The notes under the pieces: generated by a model
Databases searched by the model: none
What the model saw: the letters and a program-made list of their open reading frames with translations, nothing else
What the model was told of the DNA's origin: nothing
Part shown: piece after piece, positions 45,423 through 56,377 of the stretch
How the letters are laid out: every line of letters begins with the position of its first letter
Numbering within the stretch: position 1 is the stretch's first letter
Assembly (NCBI RefSeq): GCF_019602855.1
Contig: NZ_CP080766.1
Coordinates: 868,001-932,000 of the forward strand
DNA from: Cupriavidus pinatubonensis
GTDB taxonomy: Bacteria; Pseudomonadota; Gammaproteobacteria; Burkholderiales; Burkholderiaceae
DNA: 64,000 bases
Direction of reading: 5' to 3'
Made by a program: the position numbers and the translations under genes

Positions 45423-46436
45423 ATGGCCTATGACAAGTTCCTCTCGCAGGACGAGGTAGACGAGCTGCTCAAGGGCGTTTCCGGCGAAGCGGACACGCCC
45501 AAGGCGAGCGAGCCCGCCGCGCCCGACGAGGGCGGCGTGCGCCCGTACAACCTCGCTACGCAGGAACGCGTGATCCGCGGGCGCCTGCACACGCTCGAGA
45601 TCATCAACGAGCGCTTTGCGCGTTCGCTGCGTACTGCACTGTTCAATTTCATCCGCCGTGGCGCGGACATTACCGTGGGGAGCGTGCGCATCGAGAAGTT
45701 CGGCGATTTCGCGCGCAACCTGCCGATGCCGACCAACCTGAACCTGGTCCACATGAAGCCGCTGCGTGGCACGGCACTATTCGTGTACGACCCGAACCTG
45801 GTGTTCCTGGTGGTCGACAACCTGTTCGGAGGCGACGGCCGCTTCCACACCCGCGTGGAAGGCCGTGACTTCACCCAGACCGAGCAGCGCATTATCCAGC
45901 GCATGCTGGAGATGACGCTGACCAGCTACGGCAATGCCTGGCGCACCGTGTATCCGATCGAGACCGAATACGTCCGCTCGGAGATGCACACCAAGTTTGC
46001 AAACGTCGCCACGGTCAATGAGGCCGTGATCACCACCGCCTTCCACATCGAACTCGGCGCCGTGGGCGGACAGCTGCATGTCTGCCTGCCCTACGCCATG
46101 ATCGAGCCGCTCAAGGACCTGCTGATGAATCCGCTGCAGGACGAGAAGGAGGTCGACAAGAGCTGGCTCGCGAAACTGTCCACGCAGTTGCGCGCGGCCG
46201 ATGTGGAAGTCGTGGCCGAGTTCACGCACGTGCAAAGCACCGTCGCGGAAGTCCTGGCGCTGCGCGCCGGCGACGTGCTGCCGATCGAGCTGCCGGAGCA
46301 CGTGTTCGGCAAGGTGAACGGCGTGCCCGTCATGCAATGCGGATTCGGCACGATCAATGGCCAGTACGCGCTGCGGGTAGAGCGAATGATCAATCACCAA
46401 GACAGCGATTCCAACAAGGAAACCGATCATGACTGA
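45423..46436 (+). CDS. fliM: Flagellar motor switch protein FliM
   Basis: Predicted 337-aa C-ring protein. The N-terminal MAYDKFLSQDEVDELLKGV is the CheY-P binding segment; the middle domain carries LFGGDGRFHTRVEGRDFT and the C-terminal SpoA-like domain VLALRAGDVLPIELPEHVFGKVNGVPVMQCGFG. AGGA precedes the ATG. Its end overlaps fliN by 8 bp, so the two partners are translationally coupled. Confidence 0.97.
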   Translation: MAYDKFLSQDEVDELLKGVSGEADTPKASEPAAPDEGGVRPYNLATQERVIRGRLHTLEIINERFARSLRTALFNFIRRGADITVGSVRIEKFGDFARNLPMPTNLNLVHMKPLRGTALFVYDPNLVFLVVDNLFGGDGRFHTRVEGRDFTQTEQRIIQRMLEMTLTSYGNAWRTVYPIETEYVRSEMHTKFANVATVNEAVITTAFHIELGAVGGQLHVCLPYAMIEPLKDLLMNPLQDEKEVDKSWLAKLSTQLRAADVEVVAEFTHVQSTVAEVLALRAGDVLPIELPEHVFGKVNGVPVMQCGFGTINGQYALRVERMINHQDSDSNKETDHD

Positions 46437-46857
46437 CGGCATCGAGGACAAGCCGGTCGATCCGATGGACGACTGGGCCAGCGCGCTGGCGGAACAGACC
46501 AGCGCCACTGCGGCCGAAGCCCCGGTAGCGGCCGCCATCCCGGCCGCCGCCACCGTTTTCCCGCCGCTGGCCAAGGAAGCACCGAGCGGCTTCCAGAACG
46601 ATATCGAGATGATCCTCGATATCCCGGTACAGCTCACGGTCGAGCTTGGCCGCACCAAGGTGCCCATCAAGAACCTGCTACAGCTTGCGCAGGGATCCGT
46701 GGTGGAACTGGACGGCCTGGCCGGCGAGCCGATGGACGTGCTGGTCAACGGCTACCTGATTGCGCAGGGTGAGGTGGTGGTGGTGAACGACAAGTTCGGC
46801 ATTCGCCTGACGGACATCATCACGCCGTCCGAACGCATCCGCAAGCTCAACAAATGA
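46429..46857 (+). CDS. fliN: Flagellar motor switch protein FliN
   Basis: Predicted 142-aa C-ring protein with a variable, Ala-rich N-terminal half and the SpoA domain DIEMILDIPVQLTVELGRTKVPIKNLLQLAQGSVVELDGLAGEPMDVLVNGYLIAQGEVVVVNDKFGIRLTDI. It overlaps fliM by 8 bp and fliO by 4 bp. Confidence 0.97.
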   Translation: MTDGIEDKPVDPMDDWASALAEQTSATAAEAPVAAAIPAAATVFPPLAKEAPSGFQNDIEMILDIPVQLTVELGRTKVPIKNLLQLAQGSVVELDGLAGEPMDVLVNGYLIAQGEVVVVNDKFGIRLTDIITPSERIRKLNK

Positions 46858-47303
46858 ACGCCGTCGCCCGCCTGCGGCGCGCCGTCCTGCCGCTCGCGGC
46901 GGTGGCGGCGCCGTGCCTGGCGCATGCCGCCGAAGGCAACGGGCCCGCCATCAGCGGCGCGGGCAGCCTGGCCCAGGCCGGGCTCGGGCTGTTTGGCGTC
47001 ATTGCGCTGATCCTGGGCCTGGCCTGGGTGGCGCGCCGCGCGGGCCTGGTGCGCCACGGCCCGCAAGGCATGATGAAGGTGATCGGCAGCACCATGCTTG
47101 GCGCACGCCAGCGGCTGGTGCTGGTCGAGGTGGGCGACACCTGGCTGGTGCTCGGCGTGAGCGCTGGTGAAATCCGCACCTTGCACAGCATGCCGGCAGG
47201 ACAGGCGACGCCATCGGCGCCGTCCGGCCCCGGCGGCAAGACTTCCGGCGGCAGCTTTGCCGAAAAGCTGCTGCGCTCGATGCAGGAAAACTTCAAGTCA
47301 TGA
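46854..47303 (+). CDS. fliO: Flagellar biosynthesis protein FliO
   Basis: Predicted 149-aa membrane protein with a hydrophobic leader, one main transmembrane helix ([24 protein letters not shown]) and a cytoplasmic part with the FliO signature [40 protein letters not shown]. It helps assemble the FliP ring of the flagellar export gate. Start and stop overlap fliN and fliP by 4 bp each (ATGA). Confidence 0.94.
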   Translation: MNAVARLRRAVLPLAAVAAPCLAHAAEGNGPAISGAGSLAQAGLGLFGVIALILGLAWVARRAGLVRHGPQGMMKVIGSTMLGARQRLVLVEVGDTWLVLGVSAGEIRTLHSMPAGQATPSAPSGPGGKTSGGSFAEKLLRSMQENFKS

Positions 47304-48097
47304 ACACCGAGCGCGCCGCCACACCGCGGCGCAAGACGCAATTCCGTGCGCTGGCCATCGGCAGCGCGCTACTGGTGGCCGTGCTGGCACTGGCGCTCGC
47401 GCCGGCACCCGTGCTGGCACAGGCACTGCCCGGCGTGACCAGCAAACCCGGCCCGGGGGGCGGCCAGATCTGGTCGCTGTCGATCCAGACGCTGGTCCTG
47501 CTGACTTCGCTAAGCTTCCTGCCGGCGGCCGTGCTGATGATGACCGGCTTCACCCGCATCGTCATCGTGCTGGGCCTGCTGCGCAACGCGCTCGGCACGG
47601 CATCGTCGCCGCCGAACCAGGTGCTGGTGGGCTTGTCGCTGTTCCTGACATTCTTCGTGATGAGCCCCGTGCTCGACCGGGTCTACAACGACGCGTACAA
47701 GCCGCTGTCCGAAAACAGGATCAGCCTCGAGACCGCGATGGCCAAGGCAGCCGAGCCGCTCAAGGGTTTCATGCTCAAGCAGACCCGCGAGAAGGATCTC
47801 GCCATGTTCGCGCAGATGGCAAAGGCGCCTGAAATGCAGGGCCCCGAAGAGGTGCCGATGAGCATCCTGGTTCCCGCGTTCGTCACGAGCGAACTCAAGA
47901 CCGCATTCCAGATCGGCTTCACCATCTTTATTCCGTTCCTGATCATCGACCTCGTCGTCGCCAGCGTGCTGATGGCGATGGGCATGATGATGGTGCCGCC
48001 CGCCACGATCTCGCTGCCGTTCAAGCTGATGCTGTTCGTGCTCGTGGATGGCTGGCAGCTGCTGCTGGGCTCGCTCGCGCAGAGCTTCATGAATTGA
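47300..48097 (+). CDS. fliP: Flagellar export-gate protein FliP
   Basis: Predicted 265-aa inner-membrane protein with a cleavable signal peptide (ending V-L-A-Q) and the conserved core [58 protein letters not shown], later [23 protein letters not shown] segment and [29 protein letters not shown]. FliP with FliQ and FliR forms the export gate. Confidence 0.98.
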   Translation: MNTERAATPRRKTQFRALAIGSALLVAVLALALAPAPVLAQALPGVTSKPGPGGGQIWSLSIQTLVLLTSLSFLPAAVLMMTGFTRIVIVLGLLRNALGTASSPPNQVLVGLSLFLTFFVMSPVLDRVYNDAYKPLSENRISLETAMAKAAEPLKGFMLKQTREKDLAMFAQMAKAPEMQGPEEVPMSILVPAFVTSELKTAFQIGFTIFIPFLIIDLVVASVLMAMGMMMVPPATISLPFKLMLFVLVDGWQLLLGSLAQSFMN

Positions 48098-48119
48098 CCC
48101 GCCCCGACTGAACCTGGCC

Positions 48120-48389
48120 ATGACTCCGGAAACCGTAATGACCATCGCGACCCACGCGATGAAGATGACGTTGATGCTGGCGGCGCCGCCGCTGCTGGTG
48201 GCGCTTGCCGCCGGTCTGGTGGTGAGCCTGTTCCAGGCCGCCACCCAGATCAACGAAATGACGCTGACCTTCATTCCGAAGCTGGTCGCGCTGTTCGCCA
48301 CGCTGGTGCTGGCCGGCCCGTGGATGATCAACACCATGGTGGACTACATGCGTGAAGTCCTCCAGAGCATTCCTGCGATGGCGCACTGA
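48120..48389 (+). CDS. fliQ: Flagellar export-gate protein FliQ
   Basis: Predicted 89-aa protein with two transmembrane helices; MTPETVMTIATHAMKMTLMLAAPPLLVALAAGLVVSLFQAATQINEMTLTFIPKLVALF is the standard FliQ sequence pattern. It lies 22 bp after fliP. Confidence 0.97.
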   Translation: MTPETVMTIATHAMKMTLMLAAPPLLVALAAGLVVSLFQAATQINEMTLTFIPKLVALFATLVLAGPWMINTMVDYMREVLQSIPAMAH

Positions 48390-48419
48390 CGCTGTCCTCG
48401 TCGCAATCCGCATCCTGCC

Positions 48420-49205
48420 GTGATCGAAGTCACCAACGCGCAGCTCTATGGCTGGATCGCGACCTTCCTGTGGCCGTTCTTCCGGCTGCTCGCGCTGATC
48501 GGCACGGCGCCGCTGTTCGGTGAATCCACCATCCCTGGCCGCGTCAAGGTTGGGCTGGCCGCCATCACCGCGATGGTGGTTTCGCCCACGCTCGGCAACC
48601 TGCCCGTGGTGCCGGTCTACTCGTGGGAAGGCCTGATCATCATCCTCAACGAAGTTGGCATCGGACTGGCTACCGGCTTCACCATGCGGCTGGTATTTGC
48701 GATCGTGCAGCAGGCCGGCGAAATCATCGGCATGCAGATGGGTCTGGGCTTCGCCTCGTTCTTCGACCGCGCCGCCGGCGGCCAGACCATGGTGCTGGCG
48801 CGCTTCCTCAATATCATCGCTGTGCTGCTGTTCCTGGCCATGGATGGCCACCTGCTGATGCTTGGCGCGCTCGTCGACAGCTTCCAGGGATTGCCTATCG
48901 GCGCCACGCCGGTGTCGGGCGAAGGCTGGCACGCGGTAGCGCGTGCAGGCGGCATGGTGTTCTCGTCGGGGCTGCTGCTCGCGCTACCGATGATTGCCGC
49001 GCTGCTGACGCTGAACCTTGCCATGGGCGTTCTGAACCGCGCGTCGCCGCAGCTGTCGATTTTCGCGGTCGGCTTCCCGGTCACGCTGTCGGGCGGTCTG
49101 CTCGTGCTGGCGCTGGTGATGCCGCAGATGGGCAGCTACATGCAGCACATGATCGAAGCGGGACTGGACGCGGTGAACACGGTGCTGAGCCAGTTCGCGC
49201 GCTAA
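48420..49205 (+). CDS. fliR: Flagellar export-gate protein FliR
   Basis: Predicted 261-aa protein with about six transmembrane segments: ATFLWPFFRLLALIGTAPLFGESTIPGRVKVGLAAITAMVVSP at the start, then AGEIIGMQMGLGFASFFD and ALPMIAALLTLNLAMGVLNRASPQLSIFAVGFPVTL. The start is a GTG at 48420. It is the last gene of the operon; no flhB or flhA follows, and a hairpin lies 16 bp after the stop. Confidence 0.96.
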   Translation: MIEVTNAQLYGWIATFLWPFFRLLALIGTAPLFGESTIPGRVKVGLAAITAMVVSPTLGNLPVVPVYSWEGLIIILNEVGIGLATGFTMRLVFAIVQQAGEIIGMQMGLGFASFFDRAAGGQTMVLARFLNIIAVLLFLAMDGHLLMLGALVDSFQGLPIGATPVSGEGWHAVARAGGMVFSSGLLLALPMIAALLTLNLAMGVLNRASPQLSIFAVGFPVTLSGGLLVLALVMPQMGSYMQHMIEAGLDAVNTVLSQFAR

Positions 49206-49221
49206 TGCGCGCGTGGCGGAC

Positions 49222-49245
49222 CGTCCCGCCGGACATGGCGGGACG
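49222..49245. terminator. Hairpin between converging fliR and ald
   Basis: A 9-bp stem CGTCCCGCC / GGCGGGACG with a 6-nt loop between two converging operons. There is no T-tract on either strand, so it is at best a weak or Rho-assisted terminator. Confidence 0.35.
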
Positions 49246-49282
49246 CGATCTCCTCACAGGGACCGATTCGTTCGCCACCCAC

Positions 49283-50401
49283 TCAATGCGCCAGCAGTTT
49301 CGCAGCATCGTGGCATTCATAGCCAAGATCGTGCGCGACCTCCTTGCATGTCACCATGCCGAACGCCACGTTCAGGCCGTTGGCAAGATGCGGGTTGTCC
49401 GCCAATGCCGCCTTCCAGCCTTTGTCCGCGATCTGCAGCGCGAATGGCAGCGTGGCGTTGTTGAGTGCGTAGGTCGAGGTACGCGGCACCGCGCCGGGCA
49501 TATTCGCGACGCAGTAGTGCAGCACCTGGCCGACCAGATAGGTCGGTTCCGCATGTGTCGTCGCCTTGGCAGTCTCGCAGCAGCCGCCCTGGTCGATCGC
49601 CACATCCACGATGACCGACCCCGGCTTCATCGCGTCCACCATGCCGGCCGTGACCAGCTTGGGCGCGGCCGCGCCAGGAATCAGCACGCCGCCGATGACG
49701 AGATCGGCCGACAGCACGTGGCGCTCGACGTTGTCCTGGTTGGAGTAGACCGTCGTCACACGGGCGCCGAGCAGACGGTCCATGCGCCGCAGCACGTCGA
49801 TATTGCGGTCAATCACCACTACGTGGGCGCCGGTGCCCACGGCGATCTGCGCCGCGTTGCTGCCCACCACGCCGCCACCGAGAATCACGATCTTGGCCGG
49901 CTCCACGCCCGCCACGCCGCCCAGCAGCACGCCCATGCCGCCGCGCGCCTTCTCCAGGCAGTGCGCTCCGGCCTGCACCGACATGCGGCCCGCGACCTCA
50001 GACATGGGCGCCAGCAGCGGCAGCCCGCCGCCCGCCTGGGTGACGGTCTCGTAGGCGATGCACACCGCGCCGCTGCGGACGAGGTCAGCGCACTGGTTCG
50101 GATCCGGCGCCAGGTGCAGGTAGGTATAGAGAATCTGCCCCTCGCGCAGCATGGCGCGCTCGTTGGCCTGCGGCTCCTTGACCTTCACGATCATTTCCGC
50201 CTTGGCGAAGATCTCCTGCGCCGTGTCGACGATGGTGGCGCCGGCCTTGCGGTAATCGGCATCGCTTGCGCCGATGCCGGCGCCAGCCGTCGTCTGTACG
50301 AGCACGTGGTGGCCGTGTGCCGTCATCTCGCGCACAGACGATGGCGTCAGGCCGACGCGATACTCATGATTCTTGATTTCCTTCGGTACTCCGATCCTCA
50401 T
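49283..50401 (-). CDS. ald: Alanine dehydrogenase
   Basis: Predicted 372-aa NAD-dependent enzyme converting L-alanine to pyruvate, ammonium and NADH. Signatures: MRIGVPKEIKNHEYRVGLTPSSVREMTAHGH, YTYLHLAPDPNQC, and the NAD site PAKIVILGGGVVGSNAAQIAVGTGAHVVVIDRN. AGGAGA precedes the ATG. It is last in the gntR-phnA-phnY-ald operon, where it would regenerate the pyruvate used by PhnW and release the amino nitrogen of aminoethylphosphonate. Confidence 0.95.
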   Translation of the reverse strand: MRIGVPKEIKNHEYRVGLTPSSVREMTAHGHHVLVQTTAGAGIGASDADYRKAGATIVDTAQEIFAKAEMIVKVKEPQANERAMLREGQILYTYLHLAPDPNQCADLVRSGAVCIAYETVTQAGGGLPLLAPMSEVAGRMSVQAGAHCLEKARGGMGVLLGGVAGVEPAKIVILGGGVVGSNAAQIAVGTGAHVVVIDRNIDVLRRMDRLLGARVTTVYSNQDNVERHVLSADLVIGGVLIPGAAAPKLVTAGMVDAMKPGSVIVDVAIDQGGCCETAKATTHAEPTYLVGQVLHYCVANMPGAVPRTSTYALNNATLPFALQIADKGWKAALADNPHLANGLNVAFGMVTCKEVAHDLGYECHDAAKLLAH

Positions 50402-50453
50402 TGCTGTCTCCTGTTTGAATGGTATGCAAATCCGGTACGGTGGCGCTGCTGTC

Positions 50454-51896
50454 TTACCAGGGCAGCGAGTAGGTCTTGGTATTGCAGAAGCTCTTCATTG
50501 CTTCGAGCACGCCTTCCTTGTAGCCCAGCCCCGAGTCCTTGATGCCGCCAAACGGCGTCATCTCGAGCCGGTAGCCCGGGACTTCGCGGACATTGACTGT
50601 GCCCACCTGCAATTCGCGGATAAAGCGCGTGATGTAGTCGAGACGGTTGGTGCAGACCGACGACGACAGCCCGTAGGCCGTGCCGTTGGAAATCCGGATG
50701 GCGTCGTCGATATCCTTGAAGCGGATCACCGGCGAAACCGGGCCAAAGGTCTCGTGCCTGACCACGGCCATTTCCGGGTCCACGTGATCGAGCACGGTCG
50801 GCGCGTAAAGTGCGCCGTCGCGCGTGTGGCCAGCCAGCAGGCGCGCGCCGCCGGCGATGGCGGCATTCACGACGGACTCGAACTGGATGGCCGCGGCCTC
50901 GTCGATCACCGTGCCCATATCGGTTGCCGGGTCCAGCGGGTCGCCGTACTTCACTTCCTGCGTCTTGGCCACCAGCAACTCGACAAAGCGGTCGGCCACG
51001 GACTCCTGCACCAGCATCCGCTTCACCGCCGTGCAGCGCTGGCCGGAGTTCTTGTACGAGCCGCCCGCTGCCAGCGTGGCGGCTTCCTCCAGGTCGGCGT
51101 CTTCCATTACGATGATCGGATCGTTGCCGCCCAGTTCCAGCACCTGGCGTTTGTAGGCCGCCTTGGCCGCGATGTACTTGCCGATCGACACGCCGCCGGT
51201 AAAGGTCACCAGATCCACGTACTGGCTGGTCAGCAGCTCGTCGGCAATCTCGCGCGGATCGCCGGTGACCACCGACAGCATCTGCGGGGGCAAGCCGGCC
51301 TCATAGAGGATGTCGGCCAGCGCGAACGCGGCCAGCGGCGTCTTCTCGCTCGGCTTGAGCACCATGCGGTTGTTGGTCGCCACGGCCGGCGCCACCTTGT
51401 GGATCACCTGATTGAGCGGGTGATTGAACGGCGTGATAGCCGAGATGGCGCCCAGCAGCGGCTCCTTGAGCGTATAGACCTTGCGGCTCTTGCCGTGGGG
51501 CGTGAGATCGCATGAGAAGACCTGGCCGTCGTCCACGAGCGCCTGGTTAGCGGCGAACAGCAGCACGTCGGAAGCGCGGCCGACTTCGTAAAGCGTGTCC
51601 TTGAGCGACAGTCCTGATTCGAGCGTAATCAGCGTCGCGATCTCTTCCTTGCGCTTTGCGATGATCTCGCCGGCACGCATCAGGATGCGATAGCGCTCGT
51701 AGCGGGTCAGCGTCGAGCGGTATTGGTGCGCGATGCGCAGCGCGCGGCGCACGTCTTCGATATTGGCCTTCGGCACGGTGGCGATGACTTCGCCGGTGTA
51801 GGGATAGGTCACTTCGATCACGCGATCGCGATAGACCTTTTCGCCGGCAATGCGCAGCGCTTCATGGCGGATGTTGGAAGTGGCTGGCGTGCTCAT
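50454..51896 (-). CDS. phnY: Phosphonoacetaldehyde dehydrogenase
   Basis: Predicted 480-aa aldehyde dehydrogenase oxidising phosphonoacetaldehyde to phosphonoacetate with NAD. Catalytic Glu254 (LELGGNDP) and Cys288 ([11 protein letters not shown]) are present. The Arg/Lys-rich substrate features (TAVKRM) and the operon with phosphonoacetate hydrolase identify it as PhnY rather than a generic succinate-semialdehyde enzyme. The start MSTPATSN is set by AGGAGA; a longer frame upstream has none. Confidence 0.93.
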   Translation of the reverse strand: MSTPATSNIRHEALRIAGEKVYRDRVIEVTYPYTGEVIATVPKANIEDVRRALRIAHQYRSTLTRYERYRILMRAGEIIAKRKEEIATLITLESGLSLKDTLYEVGRASDVLLFAANQALVDDGQVFSCDLTPHGKSRKVYTLKEPLLGAISAITPFNHPLNQVIHKVAPAVATNNRMVLKPSEKTPLAAFALADILYEAGLPPQMLSVVTGDPREIADELLTSQYVDLVTFTGGVSIGKYIAAKAAYKRQVLELGGNDPIIVMEDADLEEAATLAAGGSYKNSGQRCTAVKRMLVQESVADRFVELLVAKTQEVKYGDPLDPATDMGTVIDEAAAIQFESVVNAAIAGGARLLAGHTRDGALYAPTVLDHVDPEMAVVRHETFGPVSPVIRFKDIDDAIRISNGTAYGLSSSVCTNRLDYITRFIRELQVGTVNVREVPGYRLEMTPFGGIKDSGLGYKEGVLEAMKSFCNTKTYSLPW

Positions 51897-51995
51897 GTTT
51901 GTCTCCTGTTGATCTCGTTCGGCAGGCGCGACTGTCCCCCCGCCCCTGCGCAAGGGGCGTATCAGGACAGCAGGCAGGTAGGCTGGAAGCCGCCG

Positions 51996-53255
<1,260 letters not shown>

Positions 53256-53260
53256 TCAGC

Positions 53261-53956
53261 TCATGGTTCGTTGTTGCTTTCCGGATGCACCTTGCGGTGC
53301 GCCTTGAGCATGCGTACGCGGCTGGCGGCCACGTGTGCGCGCAGCGCGGCGCCGGCATGCCTGGCATTGCCCGCCACAATGGCGTCCACGATCGCGCGGT
53401 GTTCGTCGGCAGACACATCAAGCCCTCCGCCCTGGGTCAGCGCCTGCATGCGGAACAGGTGCAACTCTTTCACGAGCCGCCGGTAGGTCTCGGTGAGCTT
53501 GTTGCTGCCCGCGTGTTGCAGCAGTAGTTCATGGAACCGCAGGTTCAGCGATGCGTACTCGGCCGCCTCTTTCTTGTTGGCGACGTCTTCCATGGCGCCC
53601 AACAGCTGGTTCAGTTCACTGACCAGCGTCGGGTTGACGCGCTGCGCCACCCGCTTGCCGATGATTTCCTCCAGGGCCTCGCGCAGTTCATAGATCTCAT
53701 CGGCCTCTTCCACCGAAATCTCGCGCACGAAGACCCCGCGGTTCTTCTCGTTGCGGACCAGCCCCGCTTCCTCCAGCGCGCGCAGCGCTTCACGGATCGG
53801 ACCGCGGCTAGTGCCAAAGCGCGCCGCGATATCGCTCTCGTTGATACGCGTGCCCGGTGGCAGTTCGCCGGTCATGATCAGGCGTTCGATTTCCTCCTGC
53901 ACCAGCATCGGCAGCGAGCTTGAACGCAACAGTTGGATGGCGTCGGTCATTCCCAT
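53261..53956 (-). CDS. GntR/FadR-family regulator of the aminoethylphosphonate cluster
   Basis: Predicted 231-aa regulator: winged HTH (MLVQEEIERLIMTGELPPGTRINESDIAARFGTSRGPIREALRALEEAGLVRNEKNRGVFV) and an all-helical FadR-type (FCD) effector domain with LNLRFHELLLQHAGSNKL and DEHRAIVDAI, whose His residues usually bind a metal and acid ligand. The ATG at 53956 is supported by TGGAG. First gene of the minus-strand operon and divergent from phnS across a region with a large inverted repeat, it very probably controls both operons. Confidence 0.92.
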   Translation of the reverse strand: MGMTDAIQLLRSSSLPMLVQEEIERLIMTGELPPGTRINESDIAARFGTSRGPIREALRALEEAGLVRNEKNRGVFVREISVEEADEIYELREALEEIIGKRVAQRVNPTLVSELNQLLGAMEDVANKKEAAEYASLNLRFHELLLQHAGSNKLTETYRRLVKELHLFRMQALTQGGGLDVSADEHRAIVDAIVAGNARHAGAALRAHVAASRVRMLKAHRKVHPESNNEP

Positions 53957-53975
53957 GGCTCCATTAAAGTTCCCT

Positions 53976-54024
53976 GTCTGTAGATTGTCAACAGTTTTCA
54001 ATCTTACGTTGACAGTCTTCAGAC
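53976..54024. promoter_or_regulatory. Imperfect 17-bp inverted repeat, candidate GntR operator pair
   Basis: Left arm 53976-53992 (GTCTGTAGATTGTCAAC) and right arm 54008-54024 (GTTGACAGTCTTCAGAC) match in inverted orientation at 15 of 17 positions, separated by 15 bp. Arm centres are 32 bp apart, about three helical turns. The element lies between the divergent regulator and phnS genes. Confidence 0.65.
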
Positions 54025-54122
54025 TACGTTCTACATTGAGTTCATCTTACCGCAGGGTGCGGCACGACACACCGCGGAAGGCCGTAGTGCAGACAACAGA
54101 TCTGACTAACAGGAGACAGAGC

Positions 54123-55148
54123 ATGAAACACTCACTCGCCATGGCGCTTTGCGCTTCCGCGCTGGTATGCACGGCTGGCAGCGCTTCCGCGCAGCAAAAG
54201 ATCACCCTCACGGTCTACACAGCGCTGGAAACGGACGCGATGAAGCTCTACAAGGACGGCTTCGAGAAAGCCAATCCGGATATTGAAGTGCGCTGGGTAC
54301 GTGACTCCACCGGCATCGTGACCGCGCGCCTGCTGGCCGAAAAGGCCAATCCGCAGGCGGATGTGGTAGCCGGGCTGGCGGCGAGCAGCCTGGTGCTGCT
54401 GTCACAGGAAGGCATGTTGCAGGCCTACGAGCCCAAGGGTTTCCAGCAACTGAGTCCCAACTATTCCGATACCGCGCGGCCGCCGCAGTGGGTCGGCATG
54501 GACGTCTGGGCGGCCGCGATCTGCTTCAACCGCGTGGAGGCCCAGAAGCTGGGCCTGCCCAAGCCGGAGAGCTGGAAGGACCTGACCAAGCCGATCTATA
54601 AAGGCCGTATCACGATGCCGCATCCGGCCTCCAGCGGCACCGGCTACCTCGACGTGGCGGCCTGGCTGCAGATGTGGGGAGAAAACGATGGCTGGAAGTA
54701 CATGGACGGCCTGCACGAGAACATCGCCCAGTATGTGCACTCCGGCTCCAAGCCGTGCAAGCAGGCGGCGACCGGCGAATTCCCGATCGGCATCTCGTTC
54801 GAATTCCGTGGCCACCAGGTGCGCAAGTCCGGTGCCCCGGTCGACCTGATCTTCCCAACCGAGGGCCTCGGCTGGGACATCGAGGCCACGAGCATCATGA
54901 AGACGACCAAGAAGCTGCCGGAAGCCAGGCGCTTCGCCGACTGGATGGCCAGCCGCGATGCGAACCAGATCAGCGCCACGTGGTGGGCCGTGGTGGCGTA
55001 CCCCGGCGTCGCCAAGCCACTGGACGGCATTCCGCCCAACTACGAAAGCCGCTTCGCCCGCAACGACTTCCAGTGGGCCGCCAAGAACCGCTCTCGCATC
55101 CTGGCCGAGTGGAGCAAGCGCTACGACAGCAAGGCTGAAGCCAAGTAA
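54123..55148 (+). CDS. phnS: 2-Aminoethylphosphonate ABC transporter, substrate-binding protein
   Basis: Predicted 341-aa periplasmic binding protein with signal peptide ending A-S-A-Q. It matches the iron/AEP-type binding protein family: [102 protein letters not shown] and GFE-like [22 protein letters not shown] precedes the ATG. It starts the plus-strand operon phnS-phnT-phnU-phnW. Confidence 0.92.
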   Translation: MKHSLAMALCASALVCTAGSASAQQKITLTVYTALETDAMKLYKDGFEKANPDIEVRWVRDSTGIVTARLLAEKANPQADVVAGLAASSLVLLSQEGMLQAYEPKGFQQLSPNYSDTARPPQWVGMDVWAAAICFNRVEAQKLGLPKPESWKDLTKPIYKGRITMPHPASSGTGYLDVAAWLQMWGENDGWKYMDGLHENIAQYVHSGSKPCKQAATGEFPIGISFEFRGHQVRKSGAPVDLIFPTEGLGWDIEATSIMKTTKKLPEARRFADWMASRDANQISATWWAVVAYPGVAKPLDGIPPNYESRFARNDFQWAAKNRSRILAEWSKRYDSKAEAK

Positions 55149-55246
55149 GCCACGCGAGGGGGGGCGCGCCGCTCCCATCAGTACTGTCTTTACCCTCATC
55201 GCCATCGCCATCGCCATCGCAGCCATCACCAGATTGTGGGGAACCC

Positions 55247-56377
55247 ATGGAAATGACCAGCGCCAAGTTCGTCGCCACGCGCGCCGGCAGCGTGCCCGCC
55301 CTCGAGATCCAGGGCGTGCGCAAGGAATTCGAAACCTTCACCGCCCTGCGGCATATCGACCTGACCGTCTACCAGGGCGAGATGCTGTGCTTCCTCGGCC
55401 CGTCGGGCTGCGGCAAGACCACGTTGCTGCGCATCATTGCCGGACTGGAGAAGCAGACCGCCGGCACCATCCTCCAGCTCGGGCGCGATATCTCCGCCCT
55501 GCCTCCTTCCAGGCGCGACTACGGCATCGTGTTCCAGTCGTATGCGCTGTTCCCGAACCTGACGATCGCCGATAACGTGGCCTACGGCCTCGTGAACCGT
55601 CGCACCGGCCGGGCCGAGATCGCGCAGCGGGTGCAGGAACTGCTTGACCTGGTGGGCCTGCCGACCTCCGGACGCAAGTACCCCAGCCAGCTTTCGGGGG
55701 GCCAGCAGCAGCGCGTCGCGCTGGCGCGTGCGCTGGCGACCCGGCCGGGCCTGCTGCTGCTCGACGAACCGCTGTCCGCGCTCGATGCGCTGGAACGTGT
55801 GCGCCTGCGCGGTGAGATCCGGCGCCTGCAGCAGCAAGTGGGCGTAACGACCATCATGGTCACGCACGACCAGGAAGAGGCACTGTCCATGGCCGACCGG
55901 ATCGTCGTCATGAACCACGGTGTCATCGAGCAGGTCGGCACGCCGCTGGAGGTCTACGAACGCCCGGCCACGCCGTTCGTGGCGGACTTTGTCGGGCGCG
56001 TGAATGTGCTGGCCGGCACGGCGCTCGGTGGCCGCCGCTTCCGCGTGGGCACGCTGGAGCTGACCTGCGAGGGCTGCAGCCGCGAATTCGAGCCCGGCAC
56101 GGCCGTCAATCTCTATCTTCGTCCCGAAGACCGCCACATCGGACAGTTCGGCGGCGACACACCCAACCAGCTGACCGTCAACATCGAGAAGGTCGAATTC
56201 CTGGGTGACACCTGCATGGCCGAGGCGAGCTGCGAGCACCTTGGCGGTCAGTCGCTGTGCCTGCAATTCACCCTCGACCAGTTCCACGATCACGGCATCC
56301 GCGCCGGCCAGCCGCTGCGTATTGCGCTGCGGGCCAGCCGCATCCAGGCCTTCGCAGCGACTGGAGCAAAACGATGA
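55247..56377 (+). CDS. phnT: 2-Aminoethylphosphonate ABC transporter, ATP-binding protein
   Basis: Predicted 376-aa ATPase: Walker [11 protein letters not shown]-loop region [20 protein letters not shown], signature [15 protein letters not shown], Walker [15 protein letters not shown] and H-loop VTHDQEEAL, followed by a C-terminal TOBE-type domain (LRPEDRHIG). GGGGAA precedes the ATG. Its stop overlaps the permease start (ATGA). Confidence 0.93.
   Translation: MEMTSAKFVATRAGSVPALEIQGVRKEFETFTALRHIDLTVYQGEMLCFLGPSGCGKTTLLRIIAGLEKQTAGTILQLGRDISALPPSRRDYGIVFQSYALFPNLTIADNVAYGLVNRRTGRAEIAQRVQELLDLVGLPTSGRKYPSQLSGGQQQRVALARALATRPGLLLLDEPLSALDALERVRLRGEIRRLQQQVGVTTIMVTHDQEEALSMADRIVVMNHGVIEQVGTPLEVYERPATPFVADFVGRVNVLAGTALGGRRFRVGTLELTCEGCSREFEPGTAVNLYLRPEDRHIGQFGGDTPNQLTVNIEKVEFLGDTCMAEASCEHLGGQSLCLQFTLDQFHDHGIRAGQPLRIALRASRIQAFAATGAKR

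Noticed and set aside
48623..50542. 639-codon plus-strand frame across fliR and ald
   Set aside because: It covers fliR out of frame and ald in antisense; composition is shadow-like.
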